Below the pieces are notes generated by a model. That model saw only the letters and a list, made by a program, of their open reading frames with translations, was not told where the DNA came from and made no database searches. This document shows positions 1-10,870 of a DNA stretch of 64,000 bases, in pieces. The stretch covers positions 2,666,001-2,730,000 of the forward strand of contig JABELC010000003.1 in the NCBI GenBank assembly GCA_028455995.1, written 5' to 3'. Every line of letters starts with the position of its first letter. Position 1 is the stretch's first letter. The position numbers were made by a program, and so were the translations under genes. The stretch comes from Scleromitrula shiraiana. Its lineage: Eukaryota > Ascomycota > Leotiomycetes > Helotiales > Sclerotiniaceae.

Positions 1-784
1 ATGCCGTGAATGATCTTGAGAATGAAAATCAGGCTCAGAAAGGCAGCAATGTGGTTGTACCTGAGTACAGGTCTAACCCTCTTCTATAGTTTTTTTTTTT
101 TTGCTATCGGTTTCTTTGTATTGATTTGCATGATAGATAGATAGATAGATAGATAAATGGTAGGAACGAATTGTATGGAAGGAAGAAAGAGAGAATGAAA
201 GAATGAAAGAATGAATGAAAGAATTTTATTCTTTGATGGCATTTATATTTAGAAAATAAACAAAACAACTCTCGGAAAATCAAAATAAAACATTCATAAA
301 CACACGATATCACATTTGATTTATCCCCCCCTTCCCTAGAATAGCCGCCAAGCCACCTAGCAATTGTCACAAAATTCGGGGTCAAGATGTGGTCCTAGAT
401 TCCAAGCAATGGCTTAACTAGCGTCCATAACTACAACTTTCATCAAGCCTTGAATGTTGGAATTGAGAGCTTGTTTCTCCGCAGTTAGTTGCTATTTACA
501 TACCGGGTGTGGCGGTGCAATGAAGATTTGTATGAAGTAAGACCCGACCCTGTTCGGATCTTTTTTTACTTCGTACTCGGTTAAATTAAAAAAATCGAGG
601 CACGCGCTAAATTGCCGAATAACCTCACAATCGACGAATTGAACGGGGCCTAAACCCCAGCCACACATGAAAGGTCGACCGGCGACCGCGGCTGTTGGAG
701 ATTTGTGTTGGATGGAGCGATGGAGCGATGGATGTGTATTTAAGATGTTGATTTTGCCACTGGTGGGTGTTTTGAATTGAATTT

Positions 785-815
<31 letters not shown>

Positions 816-996
816 GTCTTTCTTCATTGGAGATTGATTGATTATATTTGGATTTATATTTTTCGAATTTAAGAATCGAGGATCTGTTCATGAGGTTGAG
901 ATATTTTATTTATTGTTGCGAATTGAATTGACCCATCATCGTCATACATACATACATGCAAAAATCACCCTCACCATCGCCAACACCATCATCATC
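1..996. other. Intergenic, no supported gene
   Basis: No convincing coding sequence was found. The stretch holds a (GATA)n microsatellite at about 132-155 and a run of 27 T at 789-815. The latter creates an artificial poly-lysine reading frame on the minus strand. The last 150 bases are the CA/CATC-rich leader of the gene starting at 997. Confidence 0.6.
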
Positions 997-1710
997 ATGT
1001 CCTCATCCACATTGACTCCACCACCACAATCCACCCCGTCAACCTCCCTGAACACTCCAGCCCAAACTCAAACACCCCCATCAATCATAATCGATACGTC
1101 GAATGCACTCCTCCCCTCATCATCTCAATCCGAATTAACTTCACCTTCATCGTACCTTACTGTTCCCCCCCTCCCAACTTCTTCCCCTTCGGCTATCAAC
1201 CTCATGTCTGCGGTTACTTCTCCTCTTACCCATACTCCGGAGAATTCTCCCGCTTCGGCTAGAGATGGAAGATTAACCGTCCCTGTCTTTTCAGTCTCTA
1301 GTCCAAGTACCCCCCCACCATCCTCTTCCGCATCCCCCTCCTCCTCCATCTCCTCGCCCCTCTCACCGCGTGCAAACCCAACCCCGCAAACTTACCTCTC
1401 GCTAACCCCGCTCGCTCCCCCAAATACCCCCTCCTCCCCCAACACCCACGCCATCTCCATCGCCACTCCATCGCGCTCCCCCTCTCCATCCACCACCTCC
1501 CTCTCCCCCATCTCCCTCTCCATGTATCGATCTCCGCGTCCCCGCGTCACGAGACATCTCCCGAAGATAGATGCGGTGTATAATTTGAAGACGCTGGAGA
1601 TTACCATGAGGTTGATGGAGTTCAGGTGTTTGGATCGGGGGGTGGCGGAGGACGAGGCGTTGATGAGACGGATTGAGAGTAGGGGGTTGAGGGGGGGTTT
1701 TCTTCTTTAG
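997..1710 (+). CDS. Low-complexity Ser/Pro/Thr-rich hypothetical protein, 237 aa
   Basis: I do not recognise this protein. The start at 997 is the first ATG after a CATC-rich leader; the open frame continues upstream only through non-ATG codons. Residues 1 to about 185 are almost entirely Ser, Pro and Thr with several poly-Ser and poly-Pro patches, so this part is probably disordered. Only the last 50 residues look foldable: a short basic segment (RPRVTRHLPKID) followed by a probable amphipathic helix containing ITMRLMEF and ALMRRIESR. No signal peptide or membrane segment is seen. Base composition is odd: the coding strand is strongly C-rich to about 1545 and then abruptly G-rich. It appears to be a single exon. 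It could be a real fast-evolving regulatory protein or a chance open frame in skewed DNA; the ordered tail favours the first. Confidence 0.5.
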   Translation: MSSSTLTPPPQSTPSTSLNTPAQTQTPPSIIIDTSNALLPSSSQSELTSPSSYLTVPPLPTSSPSAINLMSAVTSPLTHTPENSPASARDGRLTVPVFSVSSPSTPPPSSSASPSSSISSPLSPRANPTPQTYLSLTPLAPPNTPSSPNTHAISIATPSRSPSPSTTSLSPISLSMYRSPRPRVTRHLPKIDAVYNLKTLEITMRLMEFRCLDRGVAEDEALMRRIESRGLRGGFLL

Positions 1711-1929
1711 GGTGGGTTTGCGTGGGAGAATTGAGGGGGGGGGTAGTGTGATGTGTAAAAAGGAATGGCGGGAGAGGGAGTGGTTTATAAATATTTGATG
1801 GGCTGATTGATTGGGTTAGCGTTGGAGTAGGAGTTCCGGATGAATTGAATTTGGACGTATATCTGGAGTTGGGGATTGGGCATTTTATTTGTGGTAAGAT
1901 GGATCTTGGTGGGGAATTAGCGTTGCATA

Positions 1930-1960
<31 letters not shown>

Positions 1961-2445
1961 AGCATATAGTATGGCCTATCTAATTAACATATAATCACAC
2001 TCAAATTGAAGCCAATGGTATTTAGTGCATGAGGAAGAAAAATTGTGGGACTTCGTCATGTGCAGTTGGAGTTTTGTACGATTTTCCTTCTTTTTGAACA
2101 TTGAATTTCGTTTGACAATTCAGTTCTTTATAGTTGTGCATGAGCATAAGATCGCCACACTTAATTGTGATAACTTACTTAGACTTGATGTATAAGAGGC
2201 TGCAATGAGTAGGAATATAGAAATCGACTAGTTTGAAGCAAACTCTTAAATATAAACAATCACTGAAATCAAATGACTCAAGTCCATATCAGTAGAAATC
2301 ATGAATCTTTAGATCAATAACTACTTATTCGCTCTCCCCCGCCCCCTTTTCCATCTTTTTCTCTCTACGACATCAACCACCCTAAGCCCCCAAACCCAAT
2401 ACCCTCCACCCCATTCAATCCCCTCCATCAAAATCCTCAAATCAC
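1711..2445. other. Intergenic with (ATCT)n microsatellite
   Basis: This is the convergent 3' region of the flanking genes. It contains about eight ATCT units at roughly 1929-1961. No gene or structured RNA was recognised. Confidence 0.6.
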
Positions 2446-3135
2446 CTACCCAAGACACTGAGCCTGCAAAACCCCAACACTATTAAATTCCCTAATAGGA
2501 GCACAACATTTTGGTTTTCCAGCCGGATTAAAAAGGGGTGTAGGACGAGGCGTAGCTGCTGATCCGTATTTGGATGCGCAGGCTGAGGAGCCGAATGCGA
2601 TGGAGGCGGGGTCGAGTTCGTAGCTTTAGATGGGCAGATCAGTTGTCATGCGTGTAGAAGTTTGTATGTTGTTTGAGGAATTGGAGGAGTAGAGTCATAG
2701 AAGGAGTGGGAGGAAAAAATGGGAACTTACGAGGTTGCAGTTGCCGTGCATGACGTCTCGGTCGTAGTTGAAGTGCAGGCCGTAGCCGTGCAAGCCGAAA
2801 CCGTTTGTGTACAAGCTGTTACTGTCACGGGGGGTGCAGTGACGGTCGTCGTGACGACTTTTGGTGCTGGTGCTGGTGCTGGCGCTGGACCGGGAACTGG
2901 AGCTGGGGAGCCTGGATTGGAGAGGAAATTGAAATCATTTACAGTCCTTTTTAATAAGTCTGGAAGTATACTTACCACCGACAGGTAGATTGCAATCTCC
3001 CGGCTTGGCTGGGGGACCAAAAAGACCGTTTCTTGGAGGCTGGCCAAGTAGCATGCCGAAACCTGAGGTCCAGCAGATGGAGGTTACGACGGCGATGAAG
3101 CTCGTGAGGATTAAGAGGAGGGATTGAAAATGCAT
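2446..3135 (-). CDS. Small secreted cysteine-rich protein, 172 aa (three exons)
   Basis: Exons (minus strand) are 3135-2976, 2911-2731 and 2623-2446; donors GTAAGT/GTAAGT and acceptors CCAG/AAAG keep one frame, giving 172 residues. Residues 1 to about 19 form a hydrophobic signal peptide (LLLILTSFIAVVTS). The mature part has three zones: an N-terminal segment with two Cys, a PAPAPAP linker followed by a Thr/Val/Cys-rich stretch with four Cys, and a C-terminal segment with four more Cys, including a CC pair. Small size, secretion and about ten Cys are the usual marks of fungal apoplastic or cell-wall proteins and effector candidates. I cannot assign a family. It faces the secreted PAN-repeat gene at 4265 across a 1.1 kb divergent promoter. 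The exon 3 acceptor (ending at 2624) is inferred from the good Cys-containing frame that it opens. Confidence 0.72.
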
Positions 3136-4264
3136 GTTTGGAATGAAATTGGATGAATAGAGAGAGATTGGTTAAGAAAATAGAACAAATTTGAAGGTGT
3201 TCAAGATGGAGGGACTGACTTGTGAAAGAAAGTGGCGAGGAGGGCAAAGGTCAAAGAAGTATACTTCTCTTCCAATTGTACGGGTACGATTTGTTGGGCT
3301 ACTTAGCCTGCTCAATCCTATCTTGGAGGTGAATCATTCTTTTCTGTTGAGACATATGAGAAAATGTAACCTTGCTTGCTGCTGGTACCAGTGACAGAGA
3401 ATTGAAGCTGCATCCTGTGAAATCTTAGGCAATGACTGCAGCTGAGGTTATCTCAAATTCTAACGAAAGTAACGAATTGACTCAAATATTGTTTTGGTCC
3501 AAACGTAACAGTTCCACCAATTACCCCGGATTTTATTAGAGTAACCTGACCATTCACTCGGAACAAATAAGTGGCTACCTGTGGCCCCCTAAATTGACGG
3601 GAGGCGTGAAGTGCCGCAGATTGGTACCACACAATGAAATAATATCAACATTGGTGGCGCTCCGGTCTTTCCTATCGTCGTCTGTTGAAGTTAATTTTGA
3701 AGGTCCCCGATTGTGATGTAGCTCATGAAATACAACACAACATTCCGAATTCCGAATGTAAGGGGTGTAACCGAAACGAGATCACTGCAATACATGAACA
3801 CATATGACACATGACAAAAAACAGAATTCGACATTCGTTCCTCATCAATGCAAGCAATATAATTCAGCTGTGTCTCGTATTGCAAAGTTTGATGGCCAGC
3901 TCATAGCTATCAGCCTCCAAACCATATGGATGCTCAGCTTGTCCGGTTATCGTCGTCGTGATATAACTAATCTGAAATAGTGTCCAAATCGTGTAGGCTT
4001 GGTATAATGGAAACTCGATGAAACAGTATACAGTTCAAGACATCTGGCTTGAAAGTCACATACACCGCAAGTTGTGCATACGTCCGTAGTAATATTGAAC
4101 ACTAACTGTCACAACAGACGTGTACATAATCTGAAATGGTCCAAGTGTCGATGGAGAATAGTTTCTGATCAAGGAACTCTCTCGCACAAAAGACTGCTTT
4201 CCCGCTCCCATTCTTCTCTACTACTTTCTCATTGTCTGTATTCAAACTTGCAACTAGTTGCAAG
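3136..4264. promoter_or_regulatory. Divergent promoter region between two secreted-protein genes
   Basis: About 1.1 kb separates the start codons of the minus-strand small Cys-rich gene and the plus-strand PAN-repeat gene. No gene was recognised in it. Pyrimidine-rich leaders directly precede both ATGs, for example CTTTCCCGCTCCCATTCTTC near 4196-4215. The arrangement would allow shared control of two secreted proteins, which is inference. Confidence 0.45.
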
Positions 4265-6172
4265 ATGCCTCCTCACAACAGAAAAAAGTCATTTCTTTCT
4301 TTCCTTTTACTTTCTGTTATTTCTATCAAACCTGTCCTAGCCGGGGATCTCAACCCATTCGATGATGATCCCGTTGATACAGGTGGTGGCGGGTGGGGGA
4401 CTGGAGGTACCGGGGGCACTGGAGGAACTGGAGGAACTGGAGGAACTGGAAGTTCTCCCAAAGTTTACACTTGCCCCGCCGACGCGGGTGCAAAATATAC
4501 CACGTAAGTAACTTCCACACTATCCATAGAACAATCTATTGACAAATAAAGTGGTGGCATAACTTTCGAATTGAAATGTGACCAAGGTACTACCGCGAAA
4601 GTGAGTAAAATGTTGTCTATACCCACATCTGATTCATAGTTCATCTAATAAACTTATTCAGCGTTTGGACAACGTAGGTGGCACAGCATCACAAGCAGCT
4701 TGCGCCGACCTCTGTGCAGCAGAACCTCGATGCCAATCTTGTGACTGGGATGCTAGAACCCAGAATTGTGGTAGATTCCTTGAATATATTCCCACTATTT
4801 CTATGACTGGGGTAAACACTTGGTTCCCTGTTACTAAACGTCCTGATCCAAATGATGATCCAAGTTTTAAGTCATGCCCCAATGACGATGGGAAGACTCA
4901 TTCAACGAAAGATGGAACTTTCTATCGCATCAAATGTGCGGTCCATACAATGTATGTTTTTCTATCATGTCTTTCTTGTTCTCATGGATTATTGATTAAC
5001 TTGTCCAGCGCCGCCAACACTCCATCCGACAAAATCAAGACGGTACCCAATGTAGACAGCATCCAGGAATGTATGGAGGCATGCTCAACTACTAAGGGTT
5101 GTTTGAGTGTGGACTATGTGCAAAGAACAGGAGATCATACTTTGAAAGACTGTGATTTATATAAAACTGGTGGCGGAACCCCACCAGATACGTCTTGTGC
5201 CAGCAGTAGGCCTTCCTACCAGTTTCTGACCATTTATAGATAAACACTAATCAACTGCAGAATCGGTTGATATGGCGTATGCTATTGAGCCGCCATACGA
5301 AGATGAGCCAGATGAAGCTACGATTATGTGTAGTACAGAATGCCCCTTTGCAAATGGCCAAGTGGTAAGCTATCTTCTAGATTTTGTGCTATGCCACTAA
5401 TCGCGAGGTAGTTTGATAGCGGCGCTGGCGAGCGATTCCATATAGACTGTGGTCGTAGACACGGTGTCAAGGTCATTTGTAGGTATATCTACATATTCTC
5501 GTGAGTTCAAACACTAACAACCAGTAGATCAAGACGAACAAGCATCATTCAAAGATTGTATGAATTCATGCGGAGCACTACTCGCATGTCATAGCGTCGA
5601 TTATCAAATATCCAAGAAACTGTGTTATTGTGAGTCTCATCCATGACTTTGAAGTGCCACTTAGCTCATCGATGCATAGACGGTCAACATCACGGAGAGC
5701 CTACCAATGTCACTCCAGGCTGGGCTTCTGCTCACACTCTCGGCTGCGCTGGTGCCTGCAGTAAAAACAGCTGTCAATGTGCTGCTGCTGCTGCTCCTCC
5801 TCCACCTCCCCCAGTGAAAGCCGAGTGTCCTGAAGCAGATGGTAAGGACTTTGAGAAAGGTGGCAAGAAATGGAAACTATGGTGTGACAAAAGTAAGTAA
5901 TCTCTTATCGTGTTACCACCTGTTATGACACTTAAAACTTACACTGAATTATCTCAGTTAATCACGGCGCGAACGACTTGACTATTACCGATGAGGCAGA
6001 CTTTGAAACCTGTATTGGGAAATGCGCTACAACACCGACTTGTGTACGAGCAATTTTCCACCCACCTAGCGGCAAGTGCTTCTTGAGAACGCATGGAAAT
6101 TTGGCACCAACTATCGACGATCCACCGGTGACGGAGGGACAGGGATACCTGTCTGCGCACATGTATCCATAG
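4265..6172 (+). CDS. Secreted protein with four PAN/Apple-like repeats, 492 aa (nine exons)
   Basis: Exons are 4265-4503, 4552-4600, 4662-4951, 5009-5205, 5261-5364, 5412-5478, 5525-5629, 5680-5892 and 5958-6172; all junctions are GT..AG and the frame closes at 492 residues. Residues 1-26 are a signal peptide. Then comes an acidic NPFDDDP patch and a GGT tandem repeat (about 41-63). Four copies of a Cys module follow, starting near residues 70, 168, 285 and 400. Each module has an opening CP..DG-like motif, a short strand ending in a Cys, then a PAN-like pattern of C..C......C (for example CADLCAAEPRC, CMEACSTTKGC, CMNSCGALLAC, CIGKCATTPTC). An Ala5-Pro6 linker precedes the last module. PAN folds bind carbohydrate or protein, so cell-wall or extracellular binding is likely. 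The modules diverge strongly from one another. Confidence is high for secretion and repeats, moderate for the PAN label. Confidence 0.8.
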
Positions 6173-7093
6173 GATAGGGTGTAATTGTGCTTGCCACCAC
6201 TTCTTGCTTACAAGAAGTTGGTGAAAGGATGTGAGAGCGAGGAAAAATCGTGGAGGAATATGGATCTTGTTCTCAAGACCACGAACGACTCTCCGTATCT
6301 GAGATATTGACAACGTTTATTGTTCTGTCCTTTTTTAAATTTGAGCTGGTTTCAGAGCCGCATCCGGCAACATCATATTTCCTTTGTTTTTGCGATAGTT
6401 AGAGTAAACTTACAATCCGAGATTTTAAATACTTTCTCACTATCAAGTAGTCAAGATACTCTGCACCATCGTCTTTACCAACTACATAATGATCAGCATC
6501 CGGGACTCTGGATGAATGTTAAATTTTGACACAATGTGACAAGATCCGTCGTTGGTTTTCTGTTGTGTGAATGGATGTTTTCACTGGGTCGCTGACGTAA
6601 GTTTCCAACAACGAGACTCCGTTGTACAATCTGGATTTCGTGAGGGGATGTTAACCATACCAAAATCGACTAATATCGGGTCAGGTCCCCTGACACGCCG
6701 CCTCTTCTTTATGATCTTTTATTTTAATAATATTGTTGGATCACATATTAGATCACATGTCTTAAATCACATGTTTTAAAAAGCTTGTTCAAAAGCTTAA
6801 ATTTTACTCAATCAACTACTTTAAAATATCGATTTTAACCAATCATTTATGTTAAAAAAGTGCTAAGATTCTTCCAAGGCGCTAGTAAAATCACCCTTGT
6901 ATCATACCAAAAAAAAAAATGAGTAGACTCGTATAAAACCTCTCTTTTTGTAAACAAAAAGAAGAGGCAAAAAGAAGAGGCAATACTTCGTCATACGATA
7001 CAGTTGACCCAAAATTCTGTCTTGCGATGAATCAACTTCCCAAAGATAATATCTAAGTCGCTCACTAACTTTAGTCCTCCAATCGAGGCAAAG
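6173..7093. other. Intergenic, AT-rich
   Basis: No gene was recognised. The part at 6720-6870 is very AT-rich with imperfect repeats of ATCACAT and AAAGCTT. Small open frames here have no recognisable composition or splice context. Confidence 0.5.
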
Positions 7094-8345
7094 ATGCACT
7101 TAGGCATCTCTCAAAGTAAGGAGGTTATCTTGGCGGATATTGAAGGCGATTTTCCATTAGATGAGGCTGTAATCTCAGTTACACGACATCAATACTGTGA
7201 ATATTCATATTGAAATAAAAATGGATACTGATAAGCATTCTAGTACTGACAGCAAATTCCAAAGTCCTGACCGCAGGGTCCTATGAGAATACTACATGTA
7301 CACAGACAGGTCGCATTAGTATACAATTCTACAACGGAAATATCAAGCAGTTCTTCATAAAGGTAATATTTAGAACTGTGGATTTTCAAAATCAATGCAT
7401 TATTATTGACACCTTTATCATGTTAGTTAGCTTTAGGAGACGTGGGACAGAAGCTGGTTCAAGGCGAGTATACAGCCATAGCCATGATTGATCAGCTGAT
7501 CCCCGGAATGGTCCCCAAGCCTTTAGCATGTGGTGAATACAAATACTCACATCATACTTATTTCTTCATCGAAGCTTTTCATGATATGGACATGAGTCTT
7601 CCCAATCCCACAAAACTAGTTCATCGTGTTCTTCAATTCCATAGCGAAATTTCCCCAAATGGAATGTTTGGCTTCCCAGTATCGACTTTCGATGGTATTG
7701 CACCTCATCCCGATGGGTGGGAACAAAGCTGGACGTCACTTTTTACGAGACTTCTATGAAAGTCTATTGAATCGGACGCCGCAACGAATGGTGTCTGGCC
7801 AGAGCTCTCGAGAGCGGCAAAACAAGTTCTCACAGTTGTCGTTCCGAAACTTCTGGACCCGTTAAAAGATGATTCAAATCCAATTGTCCCTCGTTTGATT
7901 CATGGAGATCTATGGAGTGGGAACATCGGGCAGGACAAAGAGACTGGCGAAATCATGTTCATAGATGCAGGATCTTTCTATGCCCATAACGAGATAGATA
8001 TTGGCATGTGGCGAAGATGTGGCAAACAAAATCTCGGCCAATCATATCTAGAAGAGTACAAAAGATTTCTCTCTCCATCGGAACCAAAAGAGGAGTTCGA
8101 TGATCGAAACAGACTATACAGTATGAAATTCGATCTCAATATGTCGGCTGGTAATGCTGGAGCAGAAGCCAGAGACGTGTACGTTTTCTTATTCGTCCAT
8201 TAGAAGCCAAAGTTAATTTCCAATTAGTGTATTGAATAATATGATCTATCTTTGCGAAAAGTATGCACCGCTTGAAGGCTTGTCGAAATATGACCTTAGA
8301 AAAGATCCATCGGCAGGCGGAGAGTATATCTATGCTGAGAAGTAG
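7094..8345 (+). pseudogene. Fructosamine/ketosamine-3-kinase homologue interrupted by one in-frame TGA
   Basis: Joined frame: 7094-7196, 7244-7362, 7427-8178, 8228-8345, equal to 364 codons including the stop. The family (fructosamine kinase, APH-like fold) phosphorylates ketosamines on glycated proteins so that the sugar is released. Seen here: an N-terminal lobe with the Lys-containing FFIK strand, a GEYTAIAMI segment, the brace HGDLWSGN (catalytic Asp at about residue 235), the metal-binding FIDAGS, and the C-terminal EIDIGMWR and DDRNRLYS motifs typical of the fungal proteins. Everything reads in one frame except codon 185, a TGA at 7757-7759 between TRLL and KSIESDAA. I found no plausible intron that would remove it without deleting the conserved DGWEQSW. 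It may be a recent nonsense mutation, a sequencing error, or a read-through codon. The otherwise intact frame and splice sites argue that any inactivation is young. Confidence 0.68.
7757..7759 (+). other. Premature TGA inside the ketosamine-kinase frame
   Basis: The stop lies in the context CTT CTA TGA AAG. The frame before it and the frame after it are the same, so this is a substitution-type stop and not a frameshift. The next base is A, which is not the C-rich context favoured for programmed read-through. Confidence 0.7.
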
Positions 8346-9607
8346 TATCTGCAGAAACTTGGGATAGGCAGTTGAGTGTAATAACATAATAAATCGGAGA
8401 AAGGCTTTGATATTTAACCCATATACCAATCATAGCAAGCCCATATGAGGAGGCTCGGGAGGTACCTCGTTGAATAATTCCCCCAGGTTCGGCACCGTAG
8501 TTTTCCCGATCCGAACAACAATTAAAATTACCAACCCAAACAATCTCAAACCAAACAATGTTACATGGGAATTACGTCTTCACTGAGCAAGTTCAACATC
8601 ATGGAATTCATTCAGTAGCACTTGGCACGGTGGAGGCAATCTAATTCCAACCATCCCTCTTGACTCTTTGCCGAGTTGAAGGTTGCAGAGGATTGGAGAA
8701 CCGGGAAGGGGGAAGAAACTTGATCCGTTCATTCTATTGACAGACAATGACAAAGAACTAATCATCGTTCTGGTGCTAGTCATGGCCTGAAATCATAGAT
8801 TCCCGATTTCCGGCATTCATATAGCACGAAAATGATGGATAACTGTTGCTTTGAACTTGATCAAAGCTACAGAGTAAGAGGAGGTCAATTGATCTTTGCT
8901 ACTGAGATTATGTATAGATGTTTGAGTGCCAAAGTTGACTATGAGTGAATGATTACGTTCAAGCGGACAAGGAAGATATCATGTAATAGATGCAAATCGT
9001 CACAAGAATATTGATTTCTACAAAGGTTGGATTGTTGTTTCCATTTGATTTTGCTTCTGCTCTTTATGCCTTTGTCTCTTAGAATTCCATTGGAATGTCC
9101 TTGAAGGTGAGAACACCAACATTATCTACTCTGACAATCGTAATCGGACAACAATCGCTTTGTATTTCTAGATTTACATGCTTCTTTTGTTTACATCTGT
9201 GAAAATTGTCTATAATTAGCAAACCTTTGAGAGAAACTTTCTTTCAATGCGAGTTATCTTTGATCCTTTCAATTGCTTTGTGTTTATTTTCGAATATAAC
9301 CTGTAGACAATCCTATTGTTTGTATCTTCTAATGTTCCTATAATCAACATATTCCTTTCGATTGTTACTTTTGAGCATTTACTTTCGTTTTACATGTACA
9401 TTTTTACAACTATTCATAATATTTCATACCAAGACGCTGGCCGTCATCGGAAGCAAGATAATTAGAACGATATCTAAATTCATTATCAACAATACTACAC
9501 TTCGAGTAAGTAAAACATTCGTTATTCTAGTGCAGGCATTGGGCAGGGTCCAAATTACGCACAATCATTTAATTACGGTAAGTCTTGTCTAATTTCTGGT
9601 TCTTATT
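8346..9607. other. Intergenic, AT-rich, no supported gene
   Basis: No gene was recognised. A donor-like GTAAGT at 9578 and an acceptor-like TATGCAG ending at 9638 flank the ATG used for the next gene. That gene could therefore have an upstream exon and a different N-terminus, but the candidate upstream frame soon meets stops and I could not find its start. Confidence 0.45.
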
Positions 9608-10870
9608 ATGCATACTTGCCAACTTAATCCGTATGCAGCTCGCCGCATACTATGGGCTGGAGATCGCGCCCTTTTCCCCCTGCAACCTCTATCATGCACA
9701 TATCAGCAAGCAGCAGACCTCATAAGCGACAACATCACCAACCTCCTTCACGGACCAACAGGCAATCCGCCATTTGATCCATACCAGAGCATCAAGAATG
9801 ATTGGAACGCCAATTCACTATCAGATCTGTCAAGCATTGTCCAGCATCCTTGGCTCCGAGGTAAGACAGCACAAGATCTTTTATTTGTTTATTTTGGTTA
9901 CTTTAACACTATGATATTCGCTGGTGCGCTAAGTTCTCTTAAATGTAAATTTGAATTATTAGAACCTAATGCCGAGCAGAAAGAGAAGAGAATTTTAGGA
10001 ACAACGATCGATTATCGAGAAGGTGTCGATATTAACAAACACAACGTCAAAACACACCTCAGGATTTTTATTCGTCAGCAGCCACCACCAAAAACTGTAG
10101 ATGAATCTGTACATCTACTGAAAGATTATCTTGGCACCATGTTACACGAGATGATCCACGCATTCTTCAGTCTTTATGTCTGTAAATGTGACGAGAAATG
10201 TAGAAAACACTTCCTTACGTATGAGCACAGTGGAGTTACAGGGCATGGAGAGCCATTTCTAAAGGCAGCAAGATGTATTGAGAGATTAATGAGATATGGT
10301 TTGAGGATGGATATCAGATTGGGTAGAGCAGAAGCTTTAGGTATAGAATTGGTGTTGAGTAATAAAAGGATGTGGTTTGCAGATTTAGACGCCTTAGGGT
10401 TGTTTGAAGATGATGTCAAGAGGGAGATGGATTGGTATGAAAGCATATTTCAGGTGACCGACGCACGAGAGGCGGAAAGGGAAAGACAGGCACAGTTTGA
10501 GTGGGATGAGGGACAGAGAGAGAAGAAAAAGAAGGAGGAGGAGAAGGAGGAGGATTTGAGGCAGTTATTAATTAAAGAAGCGGAGAAGAGAGCGAGGGAT
10601 GCAGCGTTAGAGTTGGAGAGAGAGGAGCGGGAGAGGAGAGAAAGAAGAGAGAGGGGGGAAGATAGCGGATCAGATGGAGGAGGAGATATTGGTAGAGATA
10701 GTGGACCAGATGGAGGAGATGGAGGAGGAGATTCAGGATACGGAGGAAGTGGATCAAATGAAGGAAATGGAGGAAGTGGAGGAAGTGGATCAGATGAAGG
10801 GTATGTAGGAGGGGATGAAATAGATGATGGCGAAGAAAGTGAAGAAGATGAAGATTTAGAGGTTCTATAG
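9608..10870 (+). CDS. SprT-like zinc metalloprotease-fold protein with acidic Gly/Ser tail, 420 aa
   Basis: SprT-like domains are zincin folds found in DNA-protein crosslink proteases (Spartan/Wss1-related) and in many uncharacterised fungal proteins. The signature here is MLHEMIHAFF, with HExxH at residues 180-184, followed by a CKCDEKCRKH cluster and GHGEPFLKAARCIE, the usual third-ligand region. The upstream FAGALSSL strand also matches the family's layout. After about residue 285 comes a long Arg/Glu/Lys-rich segment likely to form a single helix or coiled coil (residues 295-350), then a Gly/Ser/Asp repeat tail ending in an acidic block. There is no signal peptide. The start is provisional (see the neighbouring intergenic entry). 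A second member of the family lies 5.4 kb downstream (16289). The substrate is unknown. A role in DNA-protein crosslink repair is possible but not shown by the sequence. Confidence 0.78.
   Translation: MHTCQLNPYAARRILWAGDRALFPLQPLSCTYQQAADLISDNITNLLHGPTGNPPFDPYQSIKNDWNANSLSDLSSIVQHPWLRGKTAQDLLFVYFGYFNTMIFAGALSSLKCKFELLEPNAEQKEKRILGTTIDYREGVDINKHNVKTHLRIFIRQQPPPKTVDESVHLLKDYLGTMLHEMIHAFFSLYVCKCDEKCRKHFLTYEHSGVTGHGEPFLKAARCIERLMRYGLRMDIRLGRAEALGIELVLSNKRMWFADLDALGLFEDDVKREMDWYESIFQVTDAREAERERQAQFEWDEGQREKKKKEEEKEEDLRQLLIKEAEKRARDAALELEREERERRERRERGEDSGSDGGGDIGRDSGPDGGDGGGDSGYGGSGSNEGNGGSGGSGSDEGYVGGDEIDDGEESEEDEDLEVL

Noticed and set aside
492..827. Minus-strand open frame beginning with a long poly-lysine run
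   Set aside because: It is produced by the 27-base T run at 789-815; the rest has no protein-like composition or splice context.
838..996. Upstream in-frame extension of the hypothetical gene at 997
   Set aside because: It has no ATG, and the peptide changes abruptly in composition at 997.
7680..7770. An intron that would splice out the TGA in the ketosamine-kinase frame
   Set aside because: The only GT..AG pairs nearby would be about 45 nt and would delete the conserved DGWEQSW segment. Selenocysteine decoding is also not expected in filamentous fungi.
8580..8783. Minus-strand 67-codon open frame
   Set aside because: No recognisable motif, no splice partners, and it lies in AT-rich intergenic DNA.
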